From Acidovorax sp. YS12 (lineage in GTDB: Bacteria; Pseudomonadota; Gammaproteobacteria; Burkholderiales; Burkholderiaceae_C), in assembly GCA_021496925.1 (NCBI GenBank), contig CP053915.1:62001-126000 (forward strand): 64,000 nucleotides of DNA, given 5' to 3'. A program made the position numbers and the translations under genes. Below the pieces are notes generated by a model, which was not told where the DNA came from, searched no databases, and saw only the letters and a list, made by a program, of their open reading frames with translations. Positions 16,744-24,532 of the stretch are shown in pieces; the first letter of the stretch is position 1, and each line of letters begins with the position of its first letter.

Positions 16744-16884
16744 ATGCCCGCCACGCCTGCCCGTCCCGCCTTCGTCCCCCAGCGCCAGCCCCTGGTGCGG
16801 CGCCTGCGCCGCGTACTGCGCGTGACCGAGCGCGCCTGGGGCCTGCCGCCGCAGCACCCCGCACCCGCCCGGAGCGCGCCATGA
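16744..16884 (+). CDS. 46-residue ORF between ssuA and ssuC
   Basis: Starts 7 bp after the ssuA stop behind a GAGG site with good spacing and ends by overlapping the ssuC start (ATGA at 16881-16884), the geometry of a translated, coupled gene. The product is Arg/Pro-rich and basic (for example RRLRRVLRVTERAWGLPP) with no membrane segment. It occupies the place where ssuD usually sits but shows no resemblance to SsuD. It may be a coupling ORF that delivers ribosomes to ssuC; a stable protein is unproven. Confidence 0.4.
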   Translation: MPATPARPAFVPQRQPLVRRLRRVLRVTERAWGLPPQHPAPARSAP

Positions 16885-17735
16885 CCGGGGCCGTGCGTGA
16901 ACTCCAGGCCGGCGCCGCGCTGGCTGCCACCCCCGATGCGCCCGGCGCGCTCGCGGCCGTGCAGCGCCTGGCCGCCCAGGCCGGCCGGCGCCTGCTGCCG
17001 TGGCTGGTGCCGCTGCTGCTGGTGGCCGTGTGGCAGGCGGCGTCGGCGCGCGGCTGGCTCTCCACCCGCGTGCTGCCCGCGCCGCTTGACGTGCTGCAGG
17101 CCGCGTGGACGCTGGCCGAATCAGGCGAGCTGTGGACGCACGTCAAGGTGAGCGCCGTGCGCGCGCTCAGCGGGCTGGCCATCGGCGGCGGGCTCGGCCT
17201 GCTGCTGGGGCTGCTCACGGGCTCGCTGCGCTGGGCCGAGACGCTGCTCGACTCCACCATCCAGATGGTGCGCAACATCCCGGCGCTGGCGCTGATCCCG
17301 CTGGTCATCCTGTGGTTCGGCATCGACGAATCGGCCAAGCTGTTCCTCATCGCCGTGTCGGTGTTCTTCCCGATCTACCTCAACACCTACCACGGCATCC
17401 GCAACGTCGATCCGGGCCTGGTCGAGATGGGGCGCACCTACGGCCTCACGCGCTGGCAGCTGTACCGCGACATCATCTTGCCCGGCGCGCTCTCCTCCAT
17501 CCTGGTGGGGCTGCGCTTCTCGCTCGGCCTGATGTGGGTGATCCTGATCGTGGCCGAGACCATCTCGGCGCAGTCCGGCATCGGCTACCTGACCATGAAC
17601 GCGCGCGAGTTCCTGCAGACCGACATCGTGCTCGTGGGCATCCTGCTGTACGCGCTGCTGGGCAAGCTGGCCGACGTGTTCGCCAAGGTGCTGGAGCGCT
17701 GGTGGCTGCGCTGGCATCCGGGCTACCAGGCCTGA
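16881..17735 (+). CDS. ssuC: Aliphatic sulfonate ABC transporter permease SsuC
   Basis: Inner-membrane permease of 284 residues, about six membrane helices, in the BPD_transp_1 family. The first 40 residues are a cytoplasmic Ala-rich tail; helix 1 is LLPWLVPLLLVAVWQAAS. The ATPase-coupling EAA loop appears as VEMGRTYGLTRWQLYRDIILPGALSSI. Typical SsuC stretches are NIPALALIPLVILWFGIDESAKLF and AQSGIGYLTMNAREFLQTD. The start overlaps the 46-aa ORF stop. Repeat A5 separates it from ssuB. Confidence 0.93.
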   Translation: MTGAVRELQAGAALAATPDAPGALAAVQRLAAQAGRRLLPWLVPLLLVAVWQAASARGWLSTRVLPAPLDVLQAAWTLAESGELWTHVKVSAVRALSGLAIGGGLGLLLGLLTGSLRWAETLLDSTIQMVRNIPALALIPLVILWFGIDESAKLFLIAVSVFFPIYLNTYHGIRNVDPGLVEMGRTYGLTRWQLYRDIILPGALSSILVGLRFSLGLMWVILIVAETISAQSGIGYLTMNAREFLQTDIVLVGILLYALLGKLADVFAKVLERWWLRWHPGYQA

Positions 17736-17750
17736 TCCACTATCAACAAC

Positions 17751-17791
17751 GTAGCTGCTAGCGCTTGCTACATAAGGGCTGGAGCCTGTTT
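17751..17791 (+). repeat. Repeat A, copy A5 (ssuC-ssuB gap; supplies ssuB start region)
   Basis: GTAGCTGCTAGCGCTTGC then TACATAAGGGCTGGAGCC and TGTTTTG. The right arm has decayed (AAGGGCTGG). The GGAG inside the repeat at 17781-17784 is 6 bp before the TTG start codon of ssuB, which is the last base run of the repeat. Confidence 0.75.
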
Positions 17792-18603
17792 TGACCTCTA
17801 TTTCATCTTCACCATCGCCCGGCGGTCTGCGCCTGCAGGTGCGCGGCGTGGACAAGCACTACGGCGCGCGCCATGTGCTGCGCCATGCCGACCTGGACAT
17901 CGAACCCGGCGAATTCGTCGCCATCGTGGGCCGCAGCGGCTGCGGCAAGAGCACGCTGCTGCGGCTGGTGGCGGGGCTGGAAACCGCCTCGGGCGGCAGC
18001 ATCCGCATCGACGGACAGGACGTGCAGGGCCTGAGCGCGGACACGCGCATCATGTTCCAGGACGCCCGCCTGCTGCCCTGGAAGCGCGTGGCCGACAACG
18101 TGGCCCTGGGCCTGCCGCCCGGCCAGCGCGGCGCGGCGGCCGAGGTGCTGGCCCGCGTGGGCCTGGGCGACCGGCTGGCCGAGTGGCCGGCGCGCCTGTC
18201 GGGCGGCCAGCGCCAGCGCGTGGCCCTGGCGCGGGCCCTGGTGCATGGGCCGCGCCTGCTGCTGCTGGACGAACCGCTGGGCGCGCTGGACGCGCTCACG
18301 CGCATCGAGATGCACCGCCTCATCGAAGGGCTGTGGCAGGCCAGCGGCTTTACCGCGCTGCTGGTCACGCACGACGTGCAGGAAGCCGTGGCCCTGGCCG
18401 ACCGCGTGGTCCTCATCGAGGACGGGCAGATCGCGCTGGACCAGCGCATCGACCTGCCGCGCCCGCGCGTGCACGGCGACGCGGCCTTCGCGGCGCTGGA
18501 AAAACGCATCCTCGACCGCGTGCTGCAAAAGCCCGGCGCGGAGCCCACGCCCGAACCCCATTGGCCCGGCGTGCCTGCCCACGGCCTGCGCTGGGCCATC
18601 TGA
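17791..18603 (+). CDS. ssuB: Aliphatic sulfonate ABC transporter ATP-binding protein SsuB
   Basis: ATPase subunit of the sulfonate importer, 270 residues. Walker A is GRSGCGKST (about residues 49-57), Q loop in [15 protein letters not shown] signature [15 protein letters not shown], Walker [16 protein letters not shown], and switch His in [10 protein letters not shown]. The frame has no ATG before the first conserved strand; TTG 17791 with GGAG 6 bp upstream is the best start. Both elements come from repeat A5. The C-terminal 40 residues ([14 protein letters not shown]) are a Pro-rich tail. Confidence 0.9.
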   Translation: MTSISSSPSPGGLRLQVRGVDKHYGARHVLRHADLDIEPGEFVAIVGRSGCGKSTLLRLVAGLETASGGSIRIDGQDVQGLSADTRIMFQDARLLPWKRVADNVALGLPPGQRGAAAEVLARVGLGDRLAEWPARLSGGQRQRVALARALVHGPRLLLLDEPLGALDALTRIEMHRLIEGLWQASGFTALLVTHDVQEAVALADRVVLIEDGQIALDQRIDLPRPRVHGDAAFAALEKRILDRVLQKPGAEPTPEPHWPGVPAHGLRWAI

Positions 18604-18636
18604 ATTTTTTAACTGCGATCCTGAAAGGAGCAACCC

Positions 18637-18852
18637 ATGTCCATCCAAGCCATCAACGTGCGCAACCAGTTCAAGGGCAAGGTGCGCGAAATCATCCGTG
18701 GCGACGTCGTCTCCGAGGTCGACGTGGAGACGCCCTGGGGCGTCGTCACCTCGGTCATCACCACGCGCTCGGTGGACGAGCTGAAGCTGGTGGTGGGCTC
18801 CGACGTGGTGGCGCTGGTCAAGTCCACCGAAGTCTCCATCGCCAAGCTGTGA
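18637..18852 (+). CDS. ssuF: Molbindin-like TOBE-domain protein SsuF
   Basis: 71-residue single TOBE (molbindin) domain protein, found at the end of ssu operons where it is needed for sulfonate use in some pseudomonads. Motifs: NQFKGKVREIIRGDVVSEV, TSVITTRSVDEL and KSTEVSIAKL, the last being the standard molbindin end. AAAGGAG at 18624-18630 is an excellent ribosome site. Closes the ssu operon before the LysR gene. Confidence 0.88.
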   Translation: MSIQAINVRNQFKGKVREIIRGDVVSEVDVETPWGVVTSVITTRSVDELKLVVGSDVVALVKSTEVSIAKL

Positions 18853-18876
18853 CGCGGCGCCGGATTTGAAGAAAAA

Positions 18877-18913
18877 AGGGCGCCAGCCCTTGCGGGACAA
18901 GCGCTGGCAGCTC
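18877..18913 (-). repeat. Repeat A, copy A6 (ssuF-cysB gap)
   Basis: Inverted and imperfect: AAGGGCGCCAGCCCTTGC then GGGACAAGCGCTGGCAGCT. It ends 21 bp before the regulator start codon. Confidence 0.7.
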
Positions 18914-18934
18914 ACTGAAAGATAGCAAGACACC

Positions 18935-19903
18935 ATGAACTTCCAGCAATTGCGCTCGGTGCGCGAGGCCGTGCGCTGCGGCTACAACCTGACCGAGGTG
19001 GCCGCGCGGCTCTACACCTCGCAGCCCGGCGTGAGCCGCCAGATCCGCGAGCTGGAGGAGGAGCTGGGCGTGGACATCTTCGTGCGCGCGGGCAAGCGCC
19101 TCACGGGGCTGACGCCGCCCGGCGCGTCGCTGCTGCCCATCGTCGAGCGCCTGCTGCTGGAGTCGGAGAACCTGCGCCGCGCGGGCGACGACTTCGTCGC
19201 CGCCGACCGCGGCGGCCTGGTGGTGGCGGCCACGCACTCGCAGGCGCGCTACGCGCTGCCGGCGGTGGTGCGCGACTTCCGCCAGCATTTCCCGCGCGTG
19301 TCGCTGCACCTGCGCCAGGGCTCGCCGCGCCAGGTGGCCGAGATGCTGCTCTCGGGCGAGGCCGACATCGGCGTGGCCACCGAGGCGCTGGCGGGGTACG
19401 AGCAACTGGTCACGCTGCCATGCTACCGCTGGTCGCACAGCATCATCGTGCCGCCAGGCCACCCGCTGCTGGGGCTGGAGCCGCAGGCCGTGACGCTGCA
19501 GGCGCTGGCCAGCTACCCCATCATCACCTACGAGGCGGGCTACACCGGGCGCTCGCACATCGACGAATCGTTCGCCCAGGCGGCGCTGGCGCCCGACGTG
19601 GTGCTCACCGCCATGGACGCCGACGTCATCAAGACCTACGTGGAGCTGGGCATGGGCGTGGGCATCGTGGCCTCGATCGCCTTCGACGCCGAGCGCGACC
19701 GCCACCTGCGCGCCATCGACGCGCGGCATCTGTTCGAGGTCAACCTCACGCGCCTGGGCCTGCGCCGCGGCGGCTGGCTGCGCGGCTACGCCTTCCGCTT
19801 CATCGAGACCTTCGTGCCCACGCTCACGCGCGAGGAGGTGCTGCGCGCGCTGGCCCAGGGCGATGGCAAGGGGGAGGGCGAAGGAGGTTCCGTGGCCCTT
19901 TGA
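18935..19903 (+). CDS. cysB: CysB-family LysR regulator (Cbl/SsuR-like)
   Basis: LysR-type activator of sulfur assimilation genes, 322 residues. The N-terminal winged helix begins MNFQQLRSVREAVRCGYNLTEVA and contains the recognition helix TSQPGVSRQIRELEEELG. The effector domain has CysB-type features: TTHTQARY-like ATHSQARYALP, GEADIGVATEAL, and ITYEAGYTGRSHID, which lines the sulfate/acetylserine pocket. CysB, Cbl and SsuR cannot be told apart by eye. Its place between the ssu operon and the cysteine genes suggests it controls both, probably in response to acetylserine or adenosine phosphosulfate. Confidence 0.88.
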   Translation: MNFQQLRSVREAVRCGYNLTEVAARLYTSQPGVSRQIRELEEELGVDIFVRAGKRLTGLTPPGASLLPIVERLLLESENLRRAGDDFVAADRGGLVVAATHSQARYALPAVVRDFRQHFPRVSLHLRQGSPRQVAEMLLSGEADIGVATEALAGYEQLVTLPCYRWSHSIIVPPGHPLLGLEPQAVTLQALASYPIITYEAGYTGRSHIDESFAQAALAPDVVLTAMDADVIKTYVELGMGVGIVASIAFDAERDRHLRAIDARHLFEVNLTRLGLRRGGWLRGYAFRFIETFVPTLTREEVLRALAQGDGKGEGEGGSVAL

Positions 19904-20007
19904 ACCCTTGTGCGTTTTTCGCATAAGCAAGCCATTTTTCATTCGTTCTCCGGCCGCTGGCGCCGGGGCACCATGCGGCACATCGCTACCGACTCAGTGA
20001 ACCCACC

Positions 20008-20472
20008 ATGACGGACATCTCCAATCTCCCCGCCTTGCAAGAAGCCGCCGCCCGCGCCGCTGCCGAGGGCCTGCCCCACGCGGGCTCGGTGGCGCCGCGC
20101 CAGGCCTGGCAACTGGTCAGCCAGGGGCTGGCGCTGCTCGTGGACGTGCGCACGGCCGAGGAACGCAAGTTCGTCGGCCACGTGCCCGGCAGCGCGCACG
20201 TGCCCTGGGCCACGGGCACGGCGCTGGCGCGCAACCCGCGCTTCGTGCGCGAGCTGGGGGCGCTGCTGGCCAGGCAGCCGCAGCCCGCCATCGCGCTGCT
20301 GCTGTGCCGCAGCGGCAAGCGCTCGGCCCTGGCCGCGCAGGAGGCCGCCAAGGCCGGGCTGGCCTGCGTGTTCAACGTGAGCGAGGGCTTCGAGGGCGAG
20401 CTCGACGCTGCCCAGCAGCGCGGCCACGCCGACGGCTGGCGCTTCCACGGCCTGCCGTGGGTGCAGGACTGA
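20008..20472 (+). CDS. Rhodanese-like sulfurtransferase
   Basis: Single-domain rhodanese of 154 residues with the active loop CRSGKRS, nucleophile Cys100. Upstream strands are VDVRTAEERKFVGHVPGSAHVPW, standard for the fold. Rhodaneses move sulfane sulfur between thiol carriers. Placement directly before the serine acetyltransferase and encapsulin genes suggests it handles persulfide made by, or destined for, the encapsulated cysteine desulfurase; this is an inference from context. There is no signal peptide, so it is cytoplasmic. Confidence 0.88.
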   Translation: MTDISNLPALQEAAARAAAEGLPHAGSVAPRQAWQLVSQGLALLVDVRTAEERKFVGHVPGSAHVPWATGTALARNPRFVRELGALLARQPQPAIALLLCRSGKRSALAAQEAAKAGLACVFNVSEGFEGELDAAQQRGHADGWRFHGLPWVQD

Positions 20473-20500
20473 AGGCGCCCTTCCGGTAACTCCTGAATTG

Positions 20501-20540
20501 ATAGCTGGCAGCGCTTGCCCCGCAAGCGCTGGGGGCTGAT
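20501..20540 (+). repeat. Repeat A, copy A7 (rhodanese-cysE gap)
   Basis: Contains the best hairpin of the family: CAGCGCTTGC at 20509-20518, loop CCC, GCAAGCGCTG at 20522-20531, a perfect 10-bp stem. Preceded by ATAGCTGG. It sits 26 bp before the cysE start. Confidence 0.85.
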
Positions 20541-20565
20541 TTCGTTCAAAAAAAGGCACGCAACC

Positions 20566-21507
20566 ATGAGCGACTTTCCCATTCCCGAAATCGTGGCCGA
20601 GCTGCGCCACGTGCGCGCCCAGTGGCGCGGCCAGCAGGGCCGCACCGATACGGCGCAGCGTGAATTCCCCTCGCGTGACGCCGTGGCGCGCGCCGTCGAT
20701 GCGCTCAAGGGCGTGCTCTACCCGCTGCGCCTGGGGCCGCCCGAGCTGCGCCAGGCGGGCGAGGATTTCTACATCGCCCACACGCTCGACAGCGCGCTGC
20801 AGGCGCTGCGCACGCAGGCCGCCATCGAGCTGGGCTACCGCGCGCGCCACGACGGCGAGGCGCTCGATGGCGAGGCGCTGGCGCGGCGCGCCACCCAGGT
20901 GGTGCGCGAGTTCGCCCAGTCGCTGCCCCGGCTGCGCCAGTGGCTGGACGCGGACGTGCTGGCCGCCTTCCACGGCGACCCGGCCGCGCACAGCGTGGAC
21001 GAGGTGGTGCTCTCCTACCCCGGCGTGCTGGCGCTGATCCACCACCGCGTCGCGCACGTGCTGTACGGGCTGGAGCTGCCGCTGCTGGCGCGCATGGTGG
21101 CCGAGCTGGCGCACGGGCAGACGGGCATCGACATCCACCCCGGCGCGCGCATCGGCGCGGGCTGCTTCATCGACCACGGCACCGGCGTGGTGGTGGGCGA
21201 GACGGCGGTGATCGGCCGCAACGTGCGCATCTACCAGGCCGTGACGCTGGGCGCCAAGCGCTTTCCGCGCGACGCCCAGGGCCACCTGCAGAAGGGCTGG
21301 CCGCGCCACCCCATCGTGCAGGACGACGTGGTGATCTACGCCGGCGCCACCATCCTCGGGCGCGTGACCATCGGCCGGGGCGCCGTCATCGGCGGCAACG
21401 TCTGGGTGACCGAGGACGTGCCGCCGCTGGCCCACGTCACCCAGGCCAGCGTGCGCCAGGCCATCGCCACGCCGCCCGACGCCGGCCCGCTGCCCGTGGC
21501 GGCCTGA
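20566..21507 (+). CDS. cysE: Serine O-acetyltransferase (EpsC/CysE type)
   Basis: Makes O-acetylserine from serine and acetyl-CoA, the carbon skeleton for cysteine. 313 residues: a helical N-terminal half and a C-terminal left-handed beta-helix of hexapeptide repeats. Signature stretches are GIDIHPGARIGAGCFIDHG, GVVVGETAVIGRNVRIYQ and VTLGAKRFPRD, followed by VIYAGATILGRVTIG. AAAAAAAGG precedes ATG 20566. This long type is the one commonly neighbouring family 2A encapsulins. Repeat A7 lies just upstream and the shell gene starts 53 bp downstream. Confidence 0.93.
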   Translation: MSDFPIPEIVAELRHVRAQWRGQQGRTDTAQREFPSRDAVARAVDALKGVLYPLRLGPPELRQAGEDFYIAHTLDSALQALRTQAAIELGYRARHDGEALDGEALARRATQVVREFAQSLPRLRQWLDADVLAAFHGDPAAHSVDEVVLSYPGVLALIHHRVAHVLYGLELPLLARMVAELAHGQTGIDIHPGARIGAGCFIDHGTGVVVGETAVIGRNVRIYQAVTLGAKRFPRDAQGHLQKGWPRHPIVQDDVVIYAGATILGRVTIGRGAVIGGNVWVTEDVPPLAHVTQASVRQAIATPPDAGPLPVAA

Positions 21508-21560
21508 GCTTCCCCTTCACCGTTTCCCGTTTTCTTCCACCCTCCGTAGTACGACAGTCC

Positions 21561-22496
21561 ATGACCACCATCCACCACACCCTGGGCGACAACGCCGCCC
21601 GCCAGTTGGCCAACGCCACCAAGACCGCGCCCCAGCTCGCCACCATCACGCCGCGCTGGCTCACGCACCTGCTGCAGTGGGTGCCGGTGGAGGCGGGCAT
21701 CTACCGCGTCAACCAGGTGAAGAACCCGCAGGACATCAAGGTGACCTGCACCAGCAAGCAGTTCGAGAACCAGTTGCCGCGCACCTTCGTCGATTACGAC
21801 GAAGCGCCGCGCGAGTACTTCCTGAACGCCGTCTCCACGGTGCTGGACGTGCACACGCGCATCTCCGACCTCTACAGCAGCCCGCACGACCAGATCAAGG
21901 AACAGCTGCGCCTGACCATCGAGACCATCAAGGAGAACCAGGAGAGCGAGCTCATCAACAACGCCTCCTACGGCCTGCTGGCGCAGGTGGCGGACGAACA
22001 GCGCATCTTTCCCCTGAACGACAGCGGCGCGCCCACGCCCGATGACCTGGACGAGTTGCTCACCAAGGTGTGGAAGGAGCCGGCCTTCTTCCTGGCGCAC
22101 CCGCTGACCATCGCCGCCTTCGGCCGCGAGGCCACGCGCCGCGGCACGCCGCCGCCCACGGTGAGCCTGTTCGGCTCGCAGTTCATCACCTGGCGCGGCG
22201 TGCCGCTGGTGCCTTCGGACAAGATCCCGGTGGCCGACGGCAAGAGCAGCATCCTGCTGCTGCGCGTGGGCGACCGGCGCCAGGGCGTGGTCGGCCTGTT
22301 CCAGCCGGGGCTGCCGGGCGAGCAGAGCCCGGGGCTGTCGGTGCGCTTCATGGGCATCAACGACCAGGCCATCAGCTCGTACCTGATCTCGCTGTACTGC
22401 TCGCTGGCCGTGCTCACGCCGGACGCGCTGGCCGTGCTCGACGACGTGCGCATCGACCGCTACCACGACTACGCGGCGCTCGATACCTACAAGTAA
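21561..22496 (+). CDS. Family 2A encapsulin nanocompartment shell protein
   Basis: 311-residue HK97-fold protein that self-assembles into a hollow protein shell. Recognised by the family 2A (SrpI-like) sequence: an N-terminal arm (MTTIHHTLGDNAARQLANATK), then TPRWLTHLLQWVPVEAGIYRVN, the E-loop region with LPRTFVDYDEAPREYFLNAV, LDVHTRISDLYSSPHDQIKEQLRLTIE, and the C-terminal VLTPDALAVLDDVRIDRYHDY. Family 2A shells are known to package cysteine desulfurases and have been linked to storage of elemental sulfur. The desulfurase is the next gene, 70 bp away, with only repeat A8 between. No strong ribosome site is seen before ATG 21561. Confidence 0.93.
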   Translation: MTTIHHTLGDNAARQLANATKTAPQLATITPRWLTHLLQWVPVEAGIYRVNQVKNPQDIKVTCTSKQFENQLPRTFVDYDEAPREYFLNAVSTVLDVHTRISDLYSSPHDQIKEQLRLTIETIKENQESELINNASYGLLAQVADEQRIFPLNDSGAPTPDDLDELLTKVWKEPAFFLAHPLTIAAFGREATRRGTPPPTVSLFGSQFITWRGVPLVPSDKIPVADGKSSILLLRVGDRRQGVVGLFQPGLPGEQSPGLSVRFMGINDQAISSYLISLYCSLAVLTPDALAVLDDVRIDRYHDYAALDTYK

Positions 22497-22510
22497 AAAT
22501 CCCTTCAAAC

Positions 22511-22548
22511 GCTGATGTAGCAAGCGCTGGCAGCTATGCTTTTGAAAG
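22511..22548 (-). repeat. Repeat A, copy A8 (encapsulin-desulfurase gap)
   Basis: Inverted partial copy: only the arm CAAGCGCTGGCAGCTAT and the T-rich end are well kept. It occupies most of the 70 bp between shell and cargo genes, where it could set their relative expression. Confidence 0.65.
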
Positions 22549-22566
22549 CTGCCGGCGGTCAAGGAG

Positions 22567-24513
22567 ATGCTCTTGAGTACCACCCCCGCAATCCCCGTGC
22601 CGCAGAGCGCCGCGCCCATCGACCCGGCCACGCTGGCGCAGTGGGCCACCAGCCTGCTGCGCAGCCTGCCCGGCGGCGCACCCGCCGTGCCGGTGCCCGG
22701 CGCGCAGCCGCCCGCCAACTGGGCGCCGGGCGGCTCGCCGCTGGCCGCGCCTTCGGGCTTCTCGCCCAACGTGCCGGGCACGCCCGTCCCGCTGGGCCAG
22801 GTGCCGGGCAGCAACCTGCTGCCCTCCAGCCCCGGCACGCCGCTGGCGCTGCTCAACCGCGCCGCCGTGGCGCTGCCGCATGCGCAGGCGGGCAACGGCG
22901 TGCCCGACAACGCCTTCGGCGCGCTGCCCGGCTACGAGCCGCGCCTGGCCAGCCTGACCGGCGGCGTGGCGCCGCACGAGGCGCCCGTACCCTCCGCGCC
23001 ACTGCTTCCCGCCGTGCCCGGCGACGGCCTGGATGCGCTGAGCCAGCAGGCCGTGGCCGCCCTGGCCGCCGGCGCGGGCGCGCCGGTGTTCGCCGAGGTG
23101 CCCCGCGTCACGGCGCCTGATGCGGCACTTGCCATTCCTGCCGCGCCTGCCGTGCCGGAGCAGGGCGTGGCGGGCACCGCGCCGCAGTTCTACTTCGTTG
23201 ATGCGGTGCGCCTGCCCAGCGGCTACGTCACGCCGGCCAAGCCGCACCCGCATCCGCAGGGCGCGCCGGCGGCCCAGCAGGACCGCCACCCGGCCTTCGA
23301 CGTGCACGCCGTGCGGCGCGACTTTCCCATCCTGTCCGAGCGCATCAACGGCAAGCGGCTGGTGTGGCTGGACAACGCCGCCACCACGCACAAGCCCAGG
23401 CAGGTGATCGAGCGCATCGCGCATTTCTACGCGCACGAGAACTCCAACATCCACCGCGCCGCCCATGCGCTGGCGGCGCGCGCCACCGATGCCTACGAGC
23501 ACGCCCGCGAGGTGGTGCGCCGCTTCATCCACGCGCCCGAGGCGCAGGAGGTGATCTTCGTGCGCGGCACCACCGAGGCCATCAACCTGGTGGCGCAGAG
23601 CTGGGGCGGGCGCAACGTGGGCGAGGGCGACGAGATCATCGTCAGCCACCTGGAGCATCATGCCAACATCGTGCCCTGGCAGCAGCTCGCGCAGGCCAAG
23701 GGCGCGAAGCTGCGCGTGATCCCGGTCGACGACCAGGGGCAGATACGGCTCGACGAATACGAGAAGCTGCTGAACGACCGCACGAAGATCGTCGCCATCG
23801 GCCACGTCTCCAACGTGCTCGGCACCGTGGTGCCGGTCAAGGAGGTGGTGGCGCGCGCCCGCGCGCGCGGCATCACGACGCTGGTGGACGGCGCGCAGTC
23901 CATCGCGCACACGCCGGTGGATGTGCAGGACATCGGCGCGGACTTCTTCGTCTTCTCGGGCCACAAGATCTTCGCGCCCACCGGCATCGGCGTGCTCTGG
24001 GGCCGCCGCGAAGTGCTCGAAGCCATGCCCCCGTGGCAGGGCGGCGGCAACATGATTGCCGACGTGACCTTCGAGAAAACCCGCTACCAGGGCCTGCCCA
24101 ATACCTTCGAGGCGGGCACCGGCAACATTGCCGACGCCGTGGGCCTGGGCGCGGCGCTGGAGTACGTGGAGCGCATCGGCATCCATGCCATCAGCCAGTA
24201 CGAGCACGCGCTGGTCGATTACGGCATGCAGCAGCTCGCCACCATCCCCGGCCTGCGCCTGATCGGCACCGTGCCGGGCAAGGCCAGCGTGCTCTCGTTC
24301 GTGCTCGCCGGCTACACCACCGACGAGGTGGGCCAGGCGCTGAACGAGGAGGGCATCGCCGTGCGCACCGGCCACCATTGCGCCCAGCCCATCCTGCGCC
24401 GCTTCGGCGTGGAGACGGCGGTGCGGCCCTCGCTGGCGTTCTACAACACCTTCGAGGAAATCGACCAGCTCGTGGCCGTGGTGCGGCGCCTGGCGGGCCA
24501 GCGCCGGGGCTGA
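22567..24513 (+). CDS. Encapsulated cysteine desulfurase (family 2A cargo), SufS-type
   Basis: PLP enzyme that removes sulfur from cysteine and leaves a persulfide. 648 residues; the SufS-like catalytic domain covers about 241-648. PLP-binding Lys467 is in FSGHKIFAPTGIG and persulfide Cys605 is in RTGHHCAQP. Residues 1-240 are a Pro/Ala/Gly-rich, probably disordered extension, absent from ordinary SufS; in this family it is the region that binds the shell interior. Short hydrophobic stretches in it (LAQWATSLLRSLPGG near residue 27, LALLNRAAVALP near 95, FYFVDAVRLPSGYVTP near 215) are candidate docking segments. AAGGAG abuts ATG 22567, so TTG 22573 (MSTTPAIPVPQ), 6 bp from it, may be the true start. 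Confidence 0.93.
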   Translation: MLLSTTPAIPVPQSAAPIDPATLAQWATSLLRSLPGGAPAVPVPGAQPPANWAPGGSPLAAPSGFSPNVPGTPVPLGQVPGSNLLPSSPGTPLALLNRAAVALPHAQAGNGVPDNAFGALPGYEPRLASLTGGVAPHEAPVPSAPLLPAVPGDGLDALSQQAVAALAAGAGAPVFAEVPRVTAPDAALAIPAAPAVPEQGVAGTAPQFYFVDAVRLPSGYVTPAKPHPHPQGAPAAQQDRHPAFDVHAVRRDFPILSERINGKRLVWLDNAATTHKPRQVIERIAHFYAHENSNIHRAAHALAARATDAYEHAREVVRRFIHAPEAQEVIFVRGTTEAINLVAQSWGGRNVGEGDEIIVSHLEHHANIVPWQQLAQAKGAKLRVIPVDDQGQIRLDEYEKLLNDRTKIVAIGHVSNVLGTVVPVKEVVARARARGITTLVDGAQSIAHTPVDVQDIGADFFVFSGHKIFAPTGIGVLWGRREVLEAMPPWQGGGNMIADVTFEKTRYQGLPNTFEAGTGNIADAVGLGAALEYVERIGIHAISQYEHALVDYGMQQLATIPGLRLIGTVPGKASVLSFVLAGYTTDEVGQALNEEGIAVRTGHHCAQPILRRFGVETAVRPSLAFYNTFEEIDQLVAVVRRLAGQRRG

Positions 24514-24532
24514 AGTGAAACTCAGGCGCAGA

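Noticed and set aside
16744..16884. Remnant of ssuD in the 46-codon ORF
   Set aside because: The sequence shares no segment with the SsuD N-terminus or flavin-binding motifs.
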